In this document: positions 17,092-23,847 of the stretch, piece by piece
How the letters are laid out: every line of letters starts with the position of its first letter
How positions within the stretch are numbered: position 1 is the first letter of the stretch
NCBI GenBank assembly: GCA_036351575.1
Contig: JAZBPJ010000205.1
Coordinates: 1 to 32,060, forward strand
Origin: JABDPF01 sp036351575
GTDB taxonomy: Bacteria > Pseudomonadota > Gammaproteobacteria > Xanthomonadales > SZUA-36
Reading direction: 5' to 3'
DNA: 32,060 bases
The notes under the pieces: generated by a model
Databases searched by the model: none
The model's input: only the letters and a program-made list of their open reading frames with translations
Told to the model about the DNA's origin: nothing
Made by a program: the position numbers and the translations under genes

Positions 17092-17454
17092 TCATTCCTC
17101 GATCATGTCAAAGGCTTTTTGCAGCCTGTCGGCCAGGACATCGATCACGTGAATCGTGAAATCCGGCACGTGTCGCAGCAACGATTTGAAGCTGGCGTCG
17201 TCAATCAGCGCCAGCACGCAGTCCGTTTTGGCCGTGACCGTCGCGCTTCTCAGCTCCGAATTGATCAGGGACATTTCACCCACGATCTCGCCGCTTGCAG
17301 CCGTTGCCAGGACCTTGCCCTTCAGCGTGATTTCGACCTCGCCTTCCATGACCACGTACATCAACCCCCCCTCTTCACCTTCGGTCATGATGACATCCCC
17401 GGCGGAGAACCGGACCAGGTCTTCGGAATCCCTGAAAATTTCCAACAAATCCAT
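17092..17454 (-). CDS. Stand-alone cyclic-nucleotide-binding domain protein, paralogue 1
   Basis: The 120-residue product is a single cAMP/cGMP-type binding domain with no DNA-binding or catalytic partner. The jelly roll is clear (VRFSAGDVIMTEGEEGGLMYVVMEGEVEI is its first half), and the phosphate-binding cassette GEIVGEMSLINSELRSATV keeps Gly59, Glu60 and Arg69 followed by Ser-Ala. Those are the residues that hold the cyclic phosphate in CAP-like proteins, so ligand binding is plausible. The C-terminal helix follows (VIDVLADRLQKAFDMIEE). Its partner in signalling is not evident. It lies 29 bases downstream of a paralogue, probably in one transcript, and converges with the M24 gene. Confidence 0.88.
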   Translation of the reverse strand: MDLLEIFRDSEDLVRFSAGDVIMTEGEEGGLMYVVMEGEVEITLKGKVLATAASGEIVGEMSLINSELRSATVTAKTDCVLALIDDASFKSLLRHVPDFTIHVIDVLADRLQKAFDMIEE

Positions 17455-17483
17455 TTCGTTTACCCCGTCGTCTCGGAGGTTGA

Positions 17484-17855
17484 TCAGTTCATTTGCTCGG
17501 AGATGAAGCCATCGACCGTTCGCAGCCTCTGTGCGAGTGCGGCCATCGCGTGAAGAGAGAAGTCGGGCTGGGTCTTGATGAACTGCTTGAACTGATCCAG
17601 GTCCAGTTTCGCCACGACCACAGGGGTCAGCGCAACGGCGGTCAGGTTGTGCGTATCGGAATCGATGATCGCCATTTCGCCGATGATGCCGCCTGCATCC
17701 TCGCTGCCCAGGATTTTGTCCTTGATGAACAGCTGAACGCTGCCGGAGAGAATGGCGTAGATGGCCTCGGCCGGGTCATCAGCGCGAAAAATGGTTGCAC
17801 CGGCATCGAATGTCTCCCGGTCATCCCAGTTTTTGAACAAGCGGTCAAAGTCCAC
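17484..17855 (-). CDS. Stand-alone cyclic-nucleotide-binding-like protein, paralogue 2
   Basis: This 123-residue protein is a paralogue of the one downstream, with the same jelly roll (ETFDAGATIFRADDPAEAIYAILSG as its first strands) and a cassette beginning GGIIGEMAIIDSD. At the position of the ligand-binding arginine it has His69 (DTHNLTAVA against ELRSATVTA), so it may no longer bind a cyclic nucleotide and could work as a partner or a sensor of something else. The start is GTG 17855, with AAGGA upstream. No transmembrane or DNA-binding segment is visible. Confidence 0.85.
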   Translation of the reverse strand: MDFDRLFKNWDDRETFDAGATIFRADDPAEAIYAILSGSVQLFIKDKILGSEDAGGIIGEMAIIDSDTHNLTAVALTPVVVAKLDLDQFKQFIKTQPDFSLHAMAALAQRLRTVDGFISEQMN

Positions 17856-17951
17856 GGCAGGCGTCCTTCAAAACAGAAATTACTTTGATGTTTCCCTGTC
17901 GAGTTTACATCAGCGGGCGGGACCTTGACGAGGCATTCGAGCCGAAGAATC

Positions 17952-19571
17952 TCATCGTGCGAAGGTTTCCCCGAAGAAATCGCCCTCATGCCAGCGCGGA
18001 CGCTCCAGTTCATTGGCAACCCTTTTCCCGATGTCGAAGTTGATGCGCGTGAAGCGGGCGGCCGCGGCGTAGTCGATCGGCAGCGTCGTATCGTCGCTTG
18101 GCGTGTGGTAGTGCTTCTGCAGGAAGCCCTCGAAAATCGCCCGCGTATCCGTTTCCCCGTCCATCGATGTTGTGCCGGTGACCAGGAAAACTGATGGCAC
18201 GCCCTGCTGCACGAAGCGGTAATGATCGCTGCGCACAAATATGTTCTGCTCGGGAAAAGGATCGGGCGTCAGCGCCACGCCGGCCTGTTCGGCGGCCAGC
18301 CGGACCGTGTCGCCCAGCGTCGAATGTTCCGCGCCAAATGCGATCACGTCGCCAAAATCATAGAGCAGCAGCGGCATGTCCAGGTTGACGACGGCGGCCA
18401 TGTTGGCAGCGGGCACGGTCGGGTTGTGTGCGAAGTATTCCGAGCCCACGAGCCCTTTCTCCTCGGCGGTAACGGCCAGGAACAGCACGGAACGCCGCGG
18501 CGCTTCCTGCTGCGTGAACAGGCGCGCCGTTTCCAGCATCACCGATATGCCCGAGGCGTTATCCAGAGCCCCGTTGTTGATGGCGTCGTCGTAGTCACCG
18601 TGCAGTTCGCCCAGGTGGTCCAGGTGCGCCGTGTAGATCATGAAGTCCGCGTTCAGCAGCGGATCGGAACCGGGCAGGTAGCCCGCCACGTTGGGGCTGC
18701 TGATCGGCTCGTGCCGGCTGGCCTGGCGCATGAGAATTTCGCCGGGCAATGCAAAGGTCGGCAGGGGCTCGCCCGCTTCGTCTTTCGCCAGCAATTCGGC
18801 CAGGGAAAATTCGGCGCCATCGAACAGGATTTCAGCGGCGGGGGAGTGCAGCATGACGCCGCCCTGCATCGACGGGAAAGCGGCGAACACCTCCCCGTCC
18901 TGGTCCAGCCAGCCCATTGCGGGCGTGCCGGCCATCGATTCCACGCGCTCCCAGGCAAAGCGCTGCTCGGCCCTTGGCGTATGGATCCTGATCGCGCCGA
19001 CTGCACCGCGGCCCGCCAGGTTTTTCATGATCTCGCGGCCGGATGCGAAGTGCGCGCCTTCCTCGCTGGGGAAATCCAGAGGCTGCCCTGTGAGAATAAC
19101 GGCCACCTTGCCCGCCAGGTCGATTCCCTCGAAGTCGCTGTAGTCCAGCAAGGGGGCGTCGATACCGTAACCGGCGAATACCATTTCGGCCTCGACCGTC
19201 GATTCGGTGTGCGCCAGGCTTGCGCCGCGGTAGAACTCCTCGACATAGTGAAACGTCCGCGAATCGTTTTTTCGCACCAGTTTCAGCGTGACCGATTCCT
19301 GGTCCAGCCAGGCGCGGCGCAGCGGCACCGGCTGAAGATAGCTGCCGTCCGTTCCGGCCGGCTGCAATCCCATCTGGCGGAACTGGCTGGCGACGTAAGC
19401 CGCAGCGATATCGTAACCGTCCGTGCCCGGTTGCCGGCCGCGCAACAGGTCGTCGGCAAGGAAGCGGATATGTGCTTCCAGGCGTGCCTGGAGCAGCGTT
19501 TCCGGATCCTCGGCCCGGGCCGGGGTCGTGAACAAGGTCAGCAGGATGAACAGGATGAGTGCTTGCCGCAT
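17952..19571 (-). CDS. Secreted M28-family zinc peptidase with PA domain
   Basis: The 539-residue product has a signal peptide (MRQALILFILLTLFTTPARA). An N-terminal catalytic lobe is interrupted by a protease-associated (PA) domain at about residues 120-240 (FAGYGIDAPLLDYSDFEGID, then LAGKVAVILTG). The metal ligands of the M28 aminopeptidase fold are all visible: His316 and Asp318 (YTAHLDHLG), Asp337 (GALDNASG), Glu370/371 (TAEEKGLVGSEYF), Asp398 (NLDMP), and a C-terminal His in KHYHTPSDD. It should release N-terminal amino acids outside the cytoplasm. ATG 19571 is chosen because GGAGAG lies seven bases upstream and the signal peptide then begins at residue 1; an upstream ATG at 19628 is less likely. 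Confidence 0.93.
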   Translation of the reverse strand: MRQALILFILLTLFTTPARAEDPETLLQARLEAHIRFLADDLLRGRQPGTDGYDIAAAYVASQFRQMGLQPAGTDGSYLQPVPLRRAWLDQESVTLKLVRKNDSRTFHYVEEFYRGASLAHTESTVEAEMVFAGYGIDAPLLDYSDFEGIDLAGKVAVILTGQPLDFPSEEGAHFASGREIMKNLAGRGAVGAIRIHTPRAEQRFAWERVESMAGTPAMGWLDQDGEVFAAFPSMQGGVMLHSPAAEILFDGAEFSLAELLAKDEAGEPLPTFALPGEILMRQASRHEPISSPNVAGYLPGSDPLLNADFMIYTAHLDHLGELHGDYDDAINNGALDNASGISVMLETARLFTQQEAPRRSVLFLAVTAEEKGLVGSEYFAHNPTVPAANMAAVVNLDMPLLLYDFGDVIAFGAEHSTLGDTVRLAAEQAGVALTPDPFPEQNIFVRSDHYRFVQQGVPSVFLVTGTTSMDGETDTRAIFEGFLQKHYHTPSDDTTLPIDYAAAARFTRINFDIGKRVANELERPRWHEGDFFGETFAR

Positions 19572-19601
19572 TGCCGGACTCTCCAGGGAAAAAAAGAAAG
19601 C

Positions 19602-19628
19602 ACAATACCATGATTCGTCAGCGCTCAA
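19602..19628 (-). promoter_or_regulatory. Possible extended -10 promoter of the M28 peptidase gene
   Basis: On the minus strand TGG-TATTGT (19610-19602) resembles an extended -10 element, with TTGAGC (19628-19623) 15 bases upstream. Spacing is short and the hexamers are imperfect, so this is only a candidate. Confidence 0.28.
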
Positions 19629-19734
19629 ACGACAGCCAGGCCAGCCGTGTTTCCATGCCGGGTCGTCAGCGTCGCGCGGCGCCGGCCTTTACAGGGCGCG
19701 GTCAAAAGAACGCGATGCTGGCTTTGCCAATGCC

Positions 19735-20679
19735 TCAGCCCGCGAAGGCCGCGGTGAGCTTGATCAGCGCGTAGATAACATAAAGCGCGAATATGACAGC
19801 GGCTTCCCAGCGCTGAATGCCCCGTTCGCGTATGAAAAAATACAGGACCACCGCGGTCACCGCGGCGAGGTAAGGCACTTCGAAGCGAAGCATCCCCTCA
19901 TCGAAGCTCAGCGGTGCAATCACGGCTGCGGCACCGATCGGCACCAGCAAGTCAAAGACGGTGCTGCCAATCAGGTTGCCCACCGACATGCCCTGGTGGC
20001 GCTTGAGCGCCGTCGCGACCGAGATCGTCAGTTCCGGCAGGCTGCTTCCGAGCCCGATCAGCAGGATGGCGACGAGAGCGTCGCTCAGTCCCAGGGTTCG
20101 GGCAACGTTGACGGCCGATGAAACGGTCAGTTCTGCGCTGCCCACCACGATGGCCAGGCCGACGACGAGGTACAGAAGGGAACGAAAAACCGGCAAATCC
20201 GCCGCTTGTTCATTGCCGTCTTTGCCGTTTACGTCGGTCAGCAGCGCGACGAGGTAAACCGCGTAAAAAAGCAGCAGAGCGAGGCCCTCGCTAAATGTCA
20301 CCTTGCCATCGTGGCCGAGCAGCGCGAGCAGCCCGACAGCAGCCAGCAGCATGCTGCCGTGCCGGTAAACGATGCCGCGCGGCAAGGTCAGGTATACCAG
20401 GAGGCCCACGAGGCCGAGGACGAGGCCGATCTGGCCGAGTGAACTGCCCAGGGCGGTACCGACGACGACGTCCGAGTAACTGCCGCCGGCCAGGTTTTTC
20501 AATCCCGCGTCGATCGCCACGGCGAGTTCGGGCAGGTCACTGCCGATGGATAGAATGACGACGCCCACGATGAACTCGGACACGCCGTAGCGATTGGCAA
20601 CGGCAATCGCGCCACGGATGGTGACTTCCGTGCCAAACCAGAGGCCTGCAAGCCCGAGAAACAGAAAAGTGAAGTCCAT
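19735..20679 (-). CDS. CaCA-family cation (sodium/calcium) exchanger
   Basis: This inner-membrane antiporter of the Ca2+:cation family has 314 residues and about ten hydrophobic segments in two inverted halves. The alpha repeats are recognisable: SIGSDLPELAVAIDAGL in the first half, and GLGSSLPELTISVAT followed by GNLIGSTVFDLL in the second. The first repeat has Asp (GSDLPEL) where Ser or Thr is usual, and its GNxxGS partner is replaced by VVGTALGSSLGQ, which may change ion preference. The ion cannot be fixed from sequence. I prefer ATG 20679; the longer frame begins with TTG two codons earlier and neither has a clear ribosome binding site. Confidence 0.87.
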   Translation of the reverse strand: MDFTFLFLGLAGLWFGTEVTIRGAIAVANRYGVSEFIVGVVILSIGSDLPELAVAIDAGLKNLAGGSYSDVVVGTALGSSLGQIGLVLGLVGLLVYLTLPRGIVYRHGSMLLAAVGLLALLGHDGKVTFSEGLALLLFYAVYLVALLTDVNGKDGNEQAADLPVFRSLLYLVVGLAIVVGSAELTVSSAVNVARTLGLSDALVAILLIGLGSSLPELTISVATALKRHQGMSVGNLIGSTVFDLLVPIGAAAVIAPLSFDEGMLRFEVPYLAAVTAVVLYFFIRERGIQRWEAAVIFALYVIYALIKLTAAFAG

Positions 20680-20811
20680 GCGCAAGCCATGTCATTGGGT
20701 TTGAATACCCGTAACTTTACGACAAGTCGCCAACTGCTTTCAGCATCGGGAACAATGAAACCGGGGTAGCGGTTGGCGGCCGGAATTAAGCCTGGAATCA
20801 GTATCTTTTTG

Positions 20812-20817
20812 TATACT
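20812..20817 (+). promoter_or_regulatory. Possible -10 box of the 20969 gene
   Basis: TATACT, preceded directly by TG. No convincing -35 hexamer is seen. It would give a leader of about 145 bases. Confidence 0.35.
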
Positions 20818-20910
20818 GGGCGTTGCGGTAACAGCCGCTAATCCTTCGCCAGATTATTCACAACTAACGCTCGAGCAGCGCATAACAAGCGAATAACCTC
20901 CCGACCGAGC

Positions 20911-20929
20911 AGCGGCAAGAGCCGCTTTT
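20911..20929 (+). terminator. Attenuator-like hairpin in the leader
   Basis: AGCGGC (20911-20916), loop AAGA, GCCGCT (20921-20926), with a run of four Ts at 20926-20929. It is short, so termination would be partial. Confidence 0.45.
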
Positions 20930-20939
20930 ATGTCTTTGA

Positions 20940-20957
20940 ATCAATTGGCCAATTGAT
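20940..20957. repeat. 18-bp perfect palindrome next to the ribosome binding site
   Basis: ATCAATTGG followed by its exact reverse complement, with no loop. It abuts GGAGG at 20958. It could be a protein operator read as DNA, or a hairpin (7-bp stem, GGCC loop) read as RNA. Confidence 0.6.
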
Positions 20958-20968
20958 GGAGGTTAGCG

Positions 20969-21805
20969 ATGAAATGGAACCAATGGGTGCTTGTCTCGGC
21001 GATGCTCTGCGCCGCTCCGGCAATGGCACAGCAGCAGCAGGGATTCCTGGAGAACCCGGCCGATTTCAGCGATGAAAGCGGAATCGGCGTCGTTTCCGGG
21101 TTTCACTGCACTGCCCAGGTCATCGAAGTCAAATTCGATGAATATGACTCGATCGAGGCCGCCAGCGGCACAGGTCGTCTCGATACTGGAAATTATTGCG
21201 GCGGCAATACCGATACCGGTTTTGCCTTGCTGTGGAACTGGAACATTCTCGGCCCGGGTCAGCACACGGTGCGCGTTTTTGCCGACGGCATCGAGTTCGA
21301 CAGCGCCACGGTGCTGGTGCACACCTTCGGCCAGGAGTTCGTGAGCGGCGCCACTGCCGAGACGGACATCATACTGCTCGACCAGGAAAAAGAGGTGTAC
21401 ATCCGCTGGCAGGAGCACAAGCAGAACTTCGGTATCGTGGGCATCGAGCCGTCAGACTTTACGCCGGAACTGCTGATGGCCGCGGTAGCGGGCGACTGGA
21501 GCGGCACCTGGTACTCGCCGGTGGGCACGGGCAGCATCAGCTTCACGTTCGTCGAGTCGGCCTGGGGCACGCCGCGAATGGAAAACTTCCAGCTCACCGG
21601 CACGGGCTGCGCGGAGGGCGGTTACAGCATGGGCGCCCCGTTTGATATCAACAGTCCGATATTTGAAATCAACATGGATGACGGTTCGTTCCTGGAAGTC
21701 GAATTGTCGGCAACCGAGAGCGTTTCGATGCTGGGCGGTGATTTTTATTTCGACAGCGGCCCGTGCCAGGAAGCCGAGGGCATGTACTACATGTTCCGCG
21801 ATTAA
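20969..21805 (+). CDS. Secreted protein of unknown function with GIGVVSGFxC domain
   Basis: The 278-residue product has a Sec signal peptide (MKWNQWVLVSAMLCAAPAMA). Residues about 25-155 look like an Ig-like exported domain that I know from many uncharacterised gammaproteobacterial and cyanobacterial proteins: FLENPADFSDESGIGVVSGF, a Cys, YCGGNTDTGFALLWNWN, GQHTVRVFADG, and a final VYIRWQEHKQNF strand. The remaining 115 residues form a second, beta-rich module beginning GDWSGTWYSPVGTGSISF, with a Cys pair. The ribosome binding site GATGGAGG is strong but can be masked by the leader. The TAA overlaps the stop codon of the convergent persulfide dioxygenase gene by two bases. No function is assigned. 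Confidence 0.8.
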   Translation: MKWNQWVLVSAMLCAAPAMAQQQQGFLENPADFSDESGIGVVSGFHCTAQVIEVKFDEYDSIEAASGTGRLDTGNYCGGNTDTGFALLWNWNILGPGQHTVRVFADGIEFDSATVLVHTFGQEFVSGATAETDIILLDQEKEVYIRWQEHKQNFGIVGIEPSDFTPELLMAAVAGDWSGTWYSPVGTGSISFTFVESAWGTPRMENFQLTGTGCAEGGYSMGAPFDINSPIFEINMDDGSFLEVELSATESVSMLGGDFYFDSGPCQEAEGMYYMFRD

Positions 21806-22530
21806 GCCCGGTATTTCTCGGGCCCGTCGGGCGGGCATTTTCCACATTGCTCGTTTCCGGGCACGGCGTAGTCGATCTTGCGCGGGTAGGGCAGGTCCAG
21901 TTCGTCCATGATGGCGACGAACTCTTCGATCGTCTTGCCGCCGCCCAGGCGCGGGTTGCGCGTTTTTTCCTGCGCGATGCTGGAGACGAAACGCCCCTTG
22001 TAGTCGTGGCCGGGGTACACCAGGGTCTCGCCGGGCAGGGAAAACAGTTTTTCGTGCACGCTGCGGTACAGGGTTGCGGCATCGCCTGACTGGAAGTCCG
22101 TGCGTCCGCAGGCGTCGATCATCAGCACGTCGCCGCTGAACAGCATCGGTCGCGCGCCATCGTCGAGAAGATAGGCATGGTGGTGCGAGGTATGCCCGGG
22201 GGTGAACAGCGGGTGCAGCACCAGCGTGCCGACATTGAACGCTGTGCCTTCCTCGACCCCGATATCGGCGCAGTCCGGCATTTCGATTGCCGGGTAGGCC
22301 ACCTTGCAGCCGGTCAGCTGGCGCAGCACGCGGGCCCCGGTCAGGTGATCGGCGTGGTGGTGGGTTTCCAGCGTGAAGGCCAGGGTGAGGTTCAACTCCT
22401 GCAGAACGTTCATGTCCCGCTGCACGGTATCCAGCACGGGATCGATCAGCACGGCTTTGCGCGAATCCGGGCAGCCCAGCAGGTAGGTATAGGTGTTGGA
22501 TTCCGGTTCTATAAGTTGCTTAAAAATCAT
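21802..22530 (-). CDS. ETHE1-like persulfide dioxygenase (metallo-beta-lactamase fold)
   Basis: Members oxidise glutathione persulfide to sulfite, detoxifying sulfide-derived sulfane sulfur in the cytoplasm. The 242-residue protein has the ETHE1 pattern: THHHADHLTGA (residues 56-66), FTPGHTSHHHAYLL with His113, FSGDVLMIDACGRTDFQ with Asp134, and YPGHDYKGR with His175. CGRTDFQ is characteristic of the persulfide dioxygenase group, as against glyoxalase II. The iron would be held by a His of the first motif, His113 and Asp134. The start is ATG 22530, with AAAGGA about ten bases upstream. The stop overlaps that of the convergent gene. A rhodanese is not adjacent, so sulfur routing is open. Confidence 0.9.
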   Translation of the reverse strand: MIFKQLIEPESNTYTYLLGCPDSRKAVLIDPVLDTVQRDMNVLQELNLTLAFTLETHHHADHLTGARVLRQLTGCKVAYPAIEMPDCADIGVEEGTAFNVGTLVLHPLFTPGHTSHHHAYLLDDGARPMLFSGDVLMIDACGRTDFQSGDAATLYRSVHEKLFSLPGETLVYPGHDYKGRFVSSIAQEKTRNPRLGGGKTIEEFVAIMDELDLPYPRKIDYAVPGNEQCGKCPPDGPEKYRA

Positions 22531-22549
22531 TGAGATATCGTTCCTTTCT

Positions 22550-22591
22550 AAGACCGGGGTCAGAGTCGTTCAGCAAGACCGGGGTCAGAGT
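22550..22591 (-). repeat. 17-base direct repeat, partial palindrome arms
   Basis: AAGACCGGGGTCAGAGT occurs at 22550-22566 and again at 22575-22591, 25 bases apart. The second copy is one arm of the full palindrome at 22581-22611. The first is an orphan arm. Confidence 0.7.
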
Positions 22592-22611
22592 AGCTGAGCT
22601 ACTCTGACCCC
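22581..22611. repeat. GGGGTCAGAG palindrome, copy 3
   Basis: GGGGTCAGAGTAGCT, a central G, then the reverse complement. Read on the minus strand the centre is C and the trailing sequence is CGGTCTT, so this copy has the same orientation relative to pyrB, whose stop codon is 16 bases away, as the other copies have to their upstream genes. It is the likely pyrB terminator. Confidence 0.85.
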
Positions 22612-22627
22612 ATGTTTTCTGTTTTTT

Positions 22628-23710
22628 TCAGGCCGGCGGCCTGTAATCGTCGTAGTAGCGGTGCACCTCGTCTTCGCGGCCGAAGGTGGTCAGGATCAAC
22701 GCTGCGCGGATCCACATGCCGTTGCGCATCTGGCGCCAGTACATCGCGCGCTTGTCGTTGTCGATGGCGGTGCTGACCTCGTGCCGTCGCGGCAGGGGGT
22801 GCAGGATAGCGCAGTGCGGCTTGATGATATCCATGTGCTCGGCGCCGATGTGGTAATCGGACGCGCCCGTGGTGCTGTGTCCCTGCGTGTCCCACTCGTC
22901 CTGGATGCGCGTCATGTAAATGGCGTCCGCTTCGTGCATCACCGATTCGAAGTCCTTGGTGAGGTGGTATTCGGTACCGGCCTTGTCCAGCAACTCGAGA
23001 ATATCCTGGCCGATCTGCAGTTCGTCCGGTGCGACAAAATAAATCTTCACGCCGTCGAACAGGGTCAGCAGCCAGGCCAGCGAGCGCACCGTGCGGCCGC
23101 GCGCCAGGTCGCCGACGAAAACGATGTTCTTGTTGTCGATCCCGCCGGTTTTCTCGAAGCTGCGTTGCAGCGTGTAAACGTCCAGGAGCGCCTGCGTCGG
23201 GTGCTGGTCCGCACCGGAGCCGGCATTCAGAACGGGCAGTTCCCGCTTGGTCTGCGCCATCATCCAGGCCACGCGCTCGGCGAAGCCGCCGACCGGGTGA
23301 CGCATGATGATCATGTCGACGTATGAACTGAACGTGCGCACCGTGTCTTCCGGGGTTTCGCCCTTGACCTCGCTCGACGTCTTGCTGTCGCGCACGTCCA
23401 TCGTGTCCAGGCCGAGAATCTGGCAGGCCGCGTTGTGGGACAGGTACGTCCGGGAAGACGGTTGGGCGAAATACAGCATGGCGCGCTTGTCCGAAAGCAG
23501 CGTTTTCAGGTAGTTGGCCCCTTCGCGGCGCTTGTTGATGCGCTTGATGCGGGTCGCCAGTTCGCACAGTTCCTCGAGGTCCCTGCGGGTGAACTGCTGG
23601 GCGATCAGCGTGTGCCGTACCTTGCCGTGGAAGTAGGGCCCCTTTTCGATCACGGACAGGGCTTTGAAATCTTTCCAGGAAATATTGTCGAGTTTCTTTG
23701 TTTCGCTCAT
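22628..23710 (-). CDS. pyrB: Aspartate carbamoyltransferase catalytic chain
   Basis: This enzyme joins carbamoyl phosphate and aspartate in the second step of pyrimidine synthesis. Carbamoyl phosphate contacts are visible as PSSRT (residues 84-88; STRTR in E. coli), RHPVGG (137-142), HPTQALLD (170-177) and HPLPR (304-308). HPLP as against HCLP separates it from ornithine carbamoyltransferase. Lys116 in SSEVKGET corresponds to the mobile 80s-loop lysine. At 360 residues it is about 50 longer than E. coli PyrB, with an N-terminal extension of about 30 residues and a longer C-terminus. No pyrI regulatory chain is near. The start is ATG 23710. Confidence 0.95.
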   Translation of the reverse strand: MSETKKLDNISWKDFKALSVIEKGPYFHGKVRHTLIAQQFTRRDLEELCELATRIKRINKRREGANYLKTLLSDKRAMLYFAQPSSRTYLSHNAACQILGLDTMDVRDSKTSSEVKGETPEDTVRTFSSYVDMIIMRHPVGGFAERVAWMMAQTKRELPVLNAGSGADQHPTQALLDVYTLQRSFEKTGGIDNKNIVFVGDLARGRTVRSLAWLLTLFDGVKIYFVAPDELQIGQDILELLDKAGTEYHLTKDFESVMHEADAIYMTRIQDEWDTQGHSTTGASDYHIGAEHMDIIKPHCAILHPLPRRHEVSTAIDNDKRAMYWRQMRNGMWIRAALILTTFGREDEVHRYYDDYRPPA

Positions 23711-23815
23711 GGTGGTTCGCCTCGTGACACGATTCGGATGACTGCGAGCATACGTTATCAGACCCTGGCGGAAATCAGCCTGATCGAACTCAAGCAGCCT
23801 TCAGGCCGGCGCGGC

Positions 23816-23841
23816 AAAAAATCCCGGTCAAAAAATCCGGG
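23816..23841 (-). terminator. Intrinsic terminator of the radical SAM operon
   Basis: On the minus strand CCCGG, a nine-base loop, CCGGG, then ATTTTTT. The stem is at 23841-23837 and 23827-23823, and the T-run is at 23821-23816. It begins seven bases after the stop codon of the flavoprotein gene. Confidence 0.7.
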
Positions 23842-23847
23842 TTACGG

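Larger units (their letters stand above)
20680..20968 (+). other. Intergenic region and leader of the 20969 gene
   Basis: 289 bases without a gene. It contains a possible -10 box (TATACT, 20812-20817), a direct repeat of CGAGCAGCG (20872-20880 and 20906-20914) and the structured leader described separately. The left part shows nothing further that I can support. Confidence 0.6.
20894..20968 (+). promoter_or_regulatory. Structured leader that can sequester the ribosome binding site
   Basis: TAACCTCC (20894-20901) is exactly complementary to GGAGGTTA (20958-20965), which contains the Shine-Dalgarno sequence of the gene starting at 20969. Between them lie two further hairpins: AGCGGC-AAGA-GCCGCT followed by TTTT (20911-20929), and an 18-base palindrome (20940-20957). 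Together they would make a three-way junction closing over the ribosome binding site. I do not recognise a known riboswitch class. Confidence 0.45.

Noticed and set aside
18222..19613. 463-codon open frame antisense to the M28 peptidase
   Set aside because: All M28 metal ligands are on the other strand. This frame is a codon-bias shadow.
20886..20968. Integron attC site before the 20969 gene
   Set aside because: The ends (ATAAC ... GGTTAGCG) loosely recall attC core sites, but the 7-base cores do not match, the fold is a three-way junction, and the flanking genes are ordinary chromosomal genes with no integrase.
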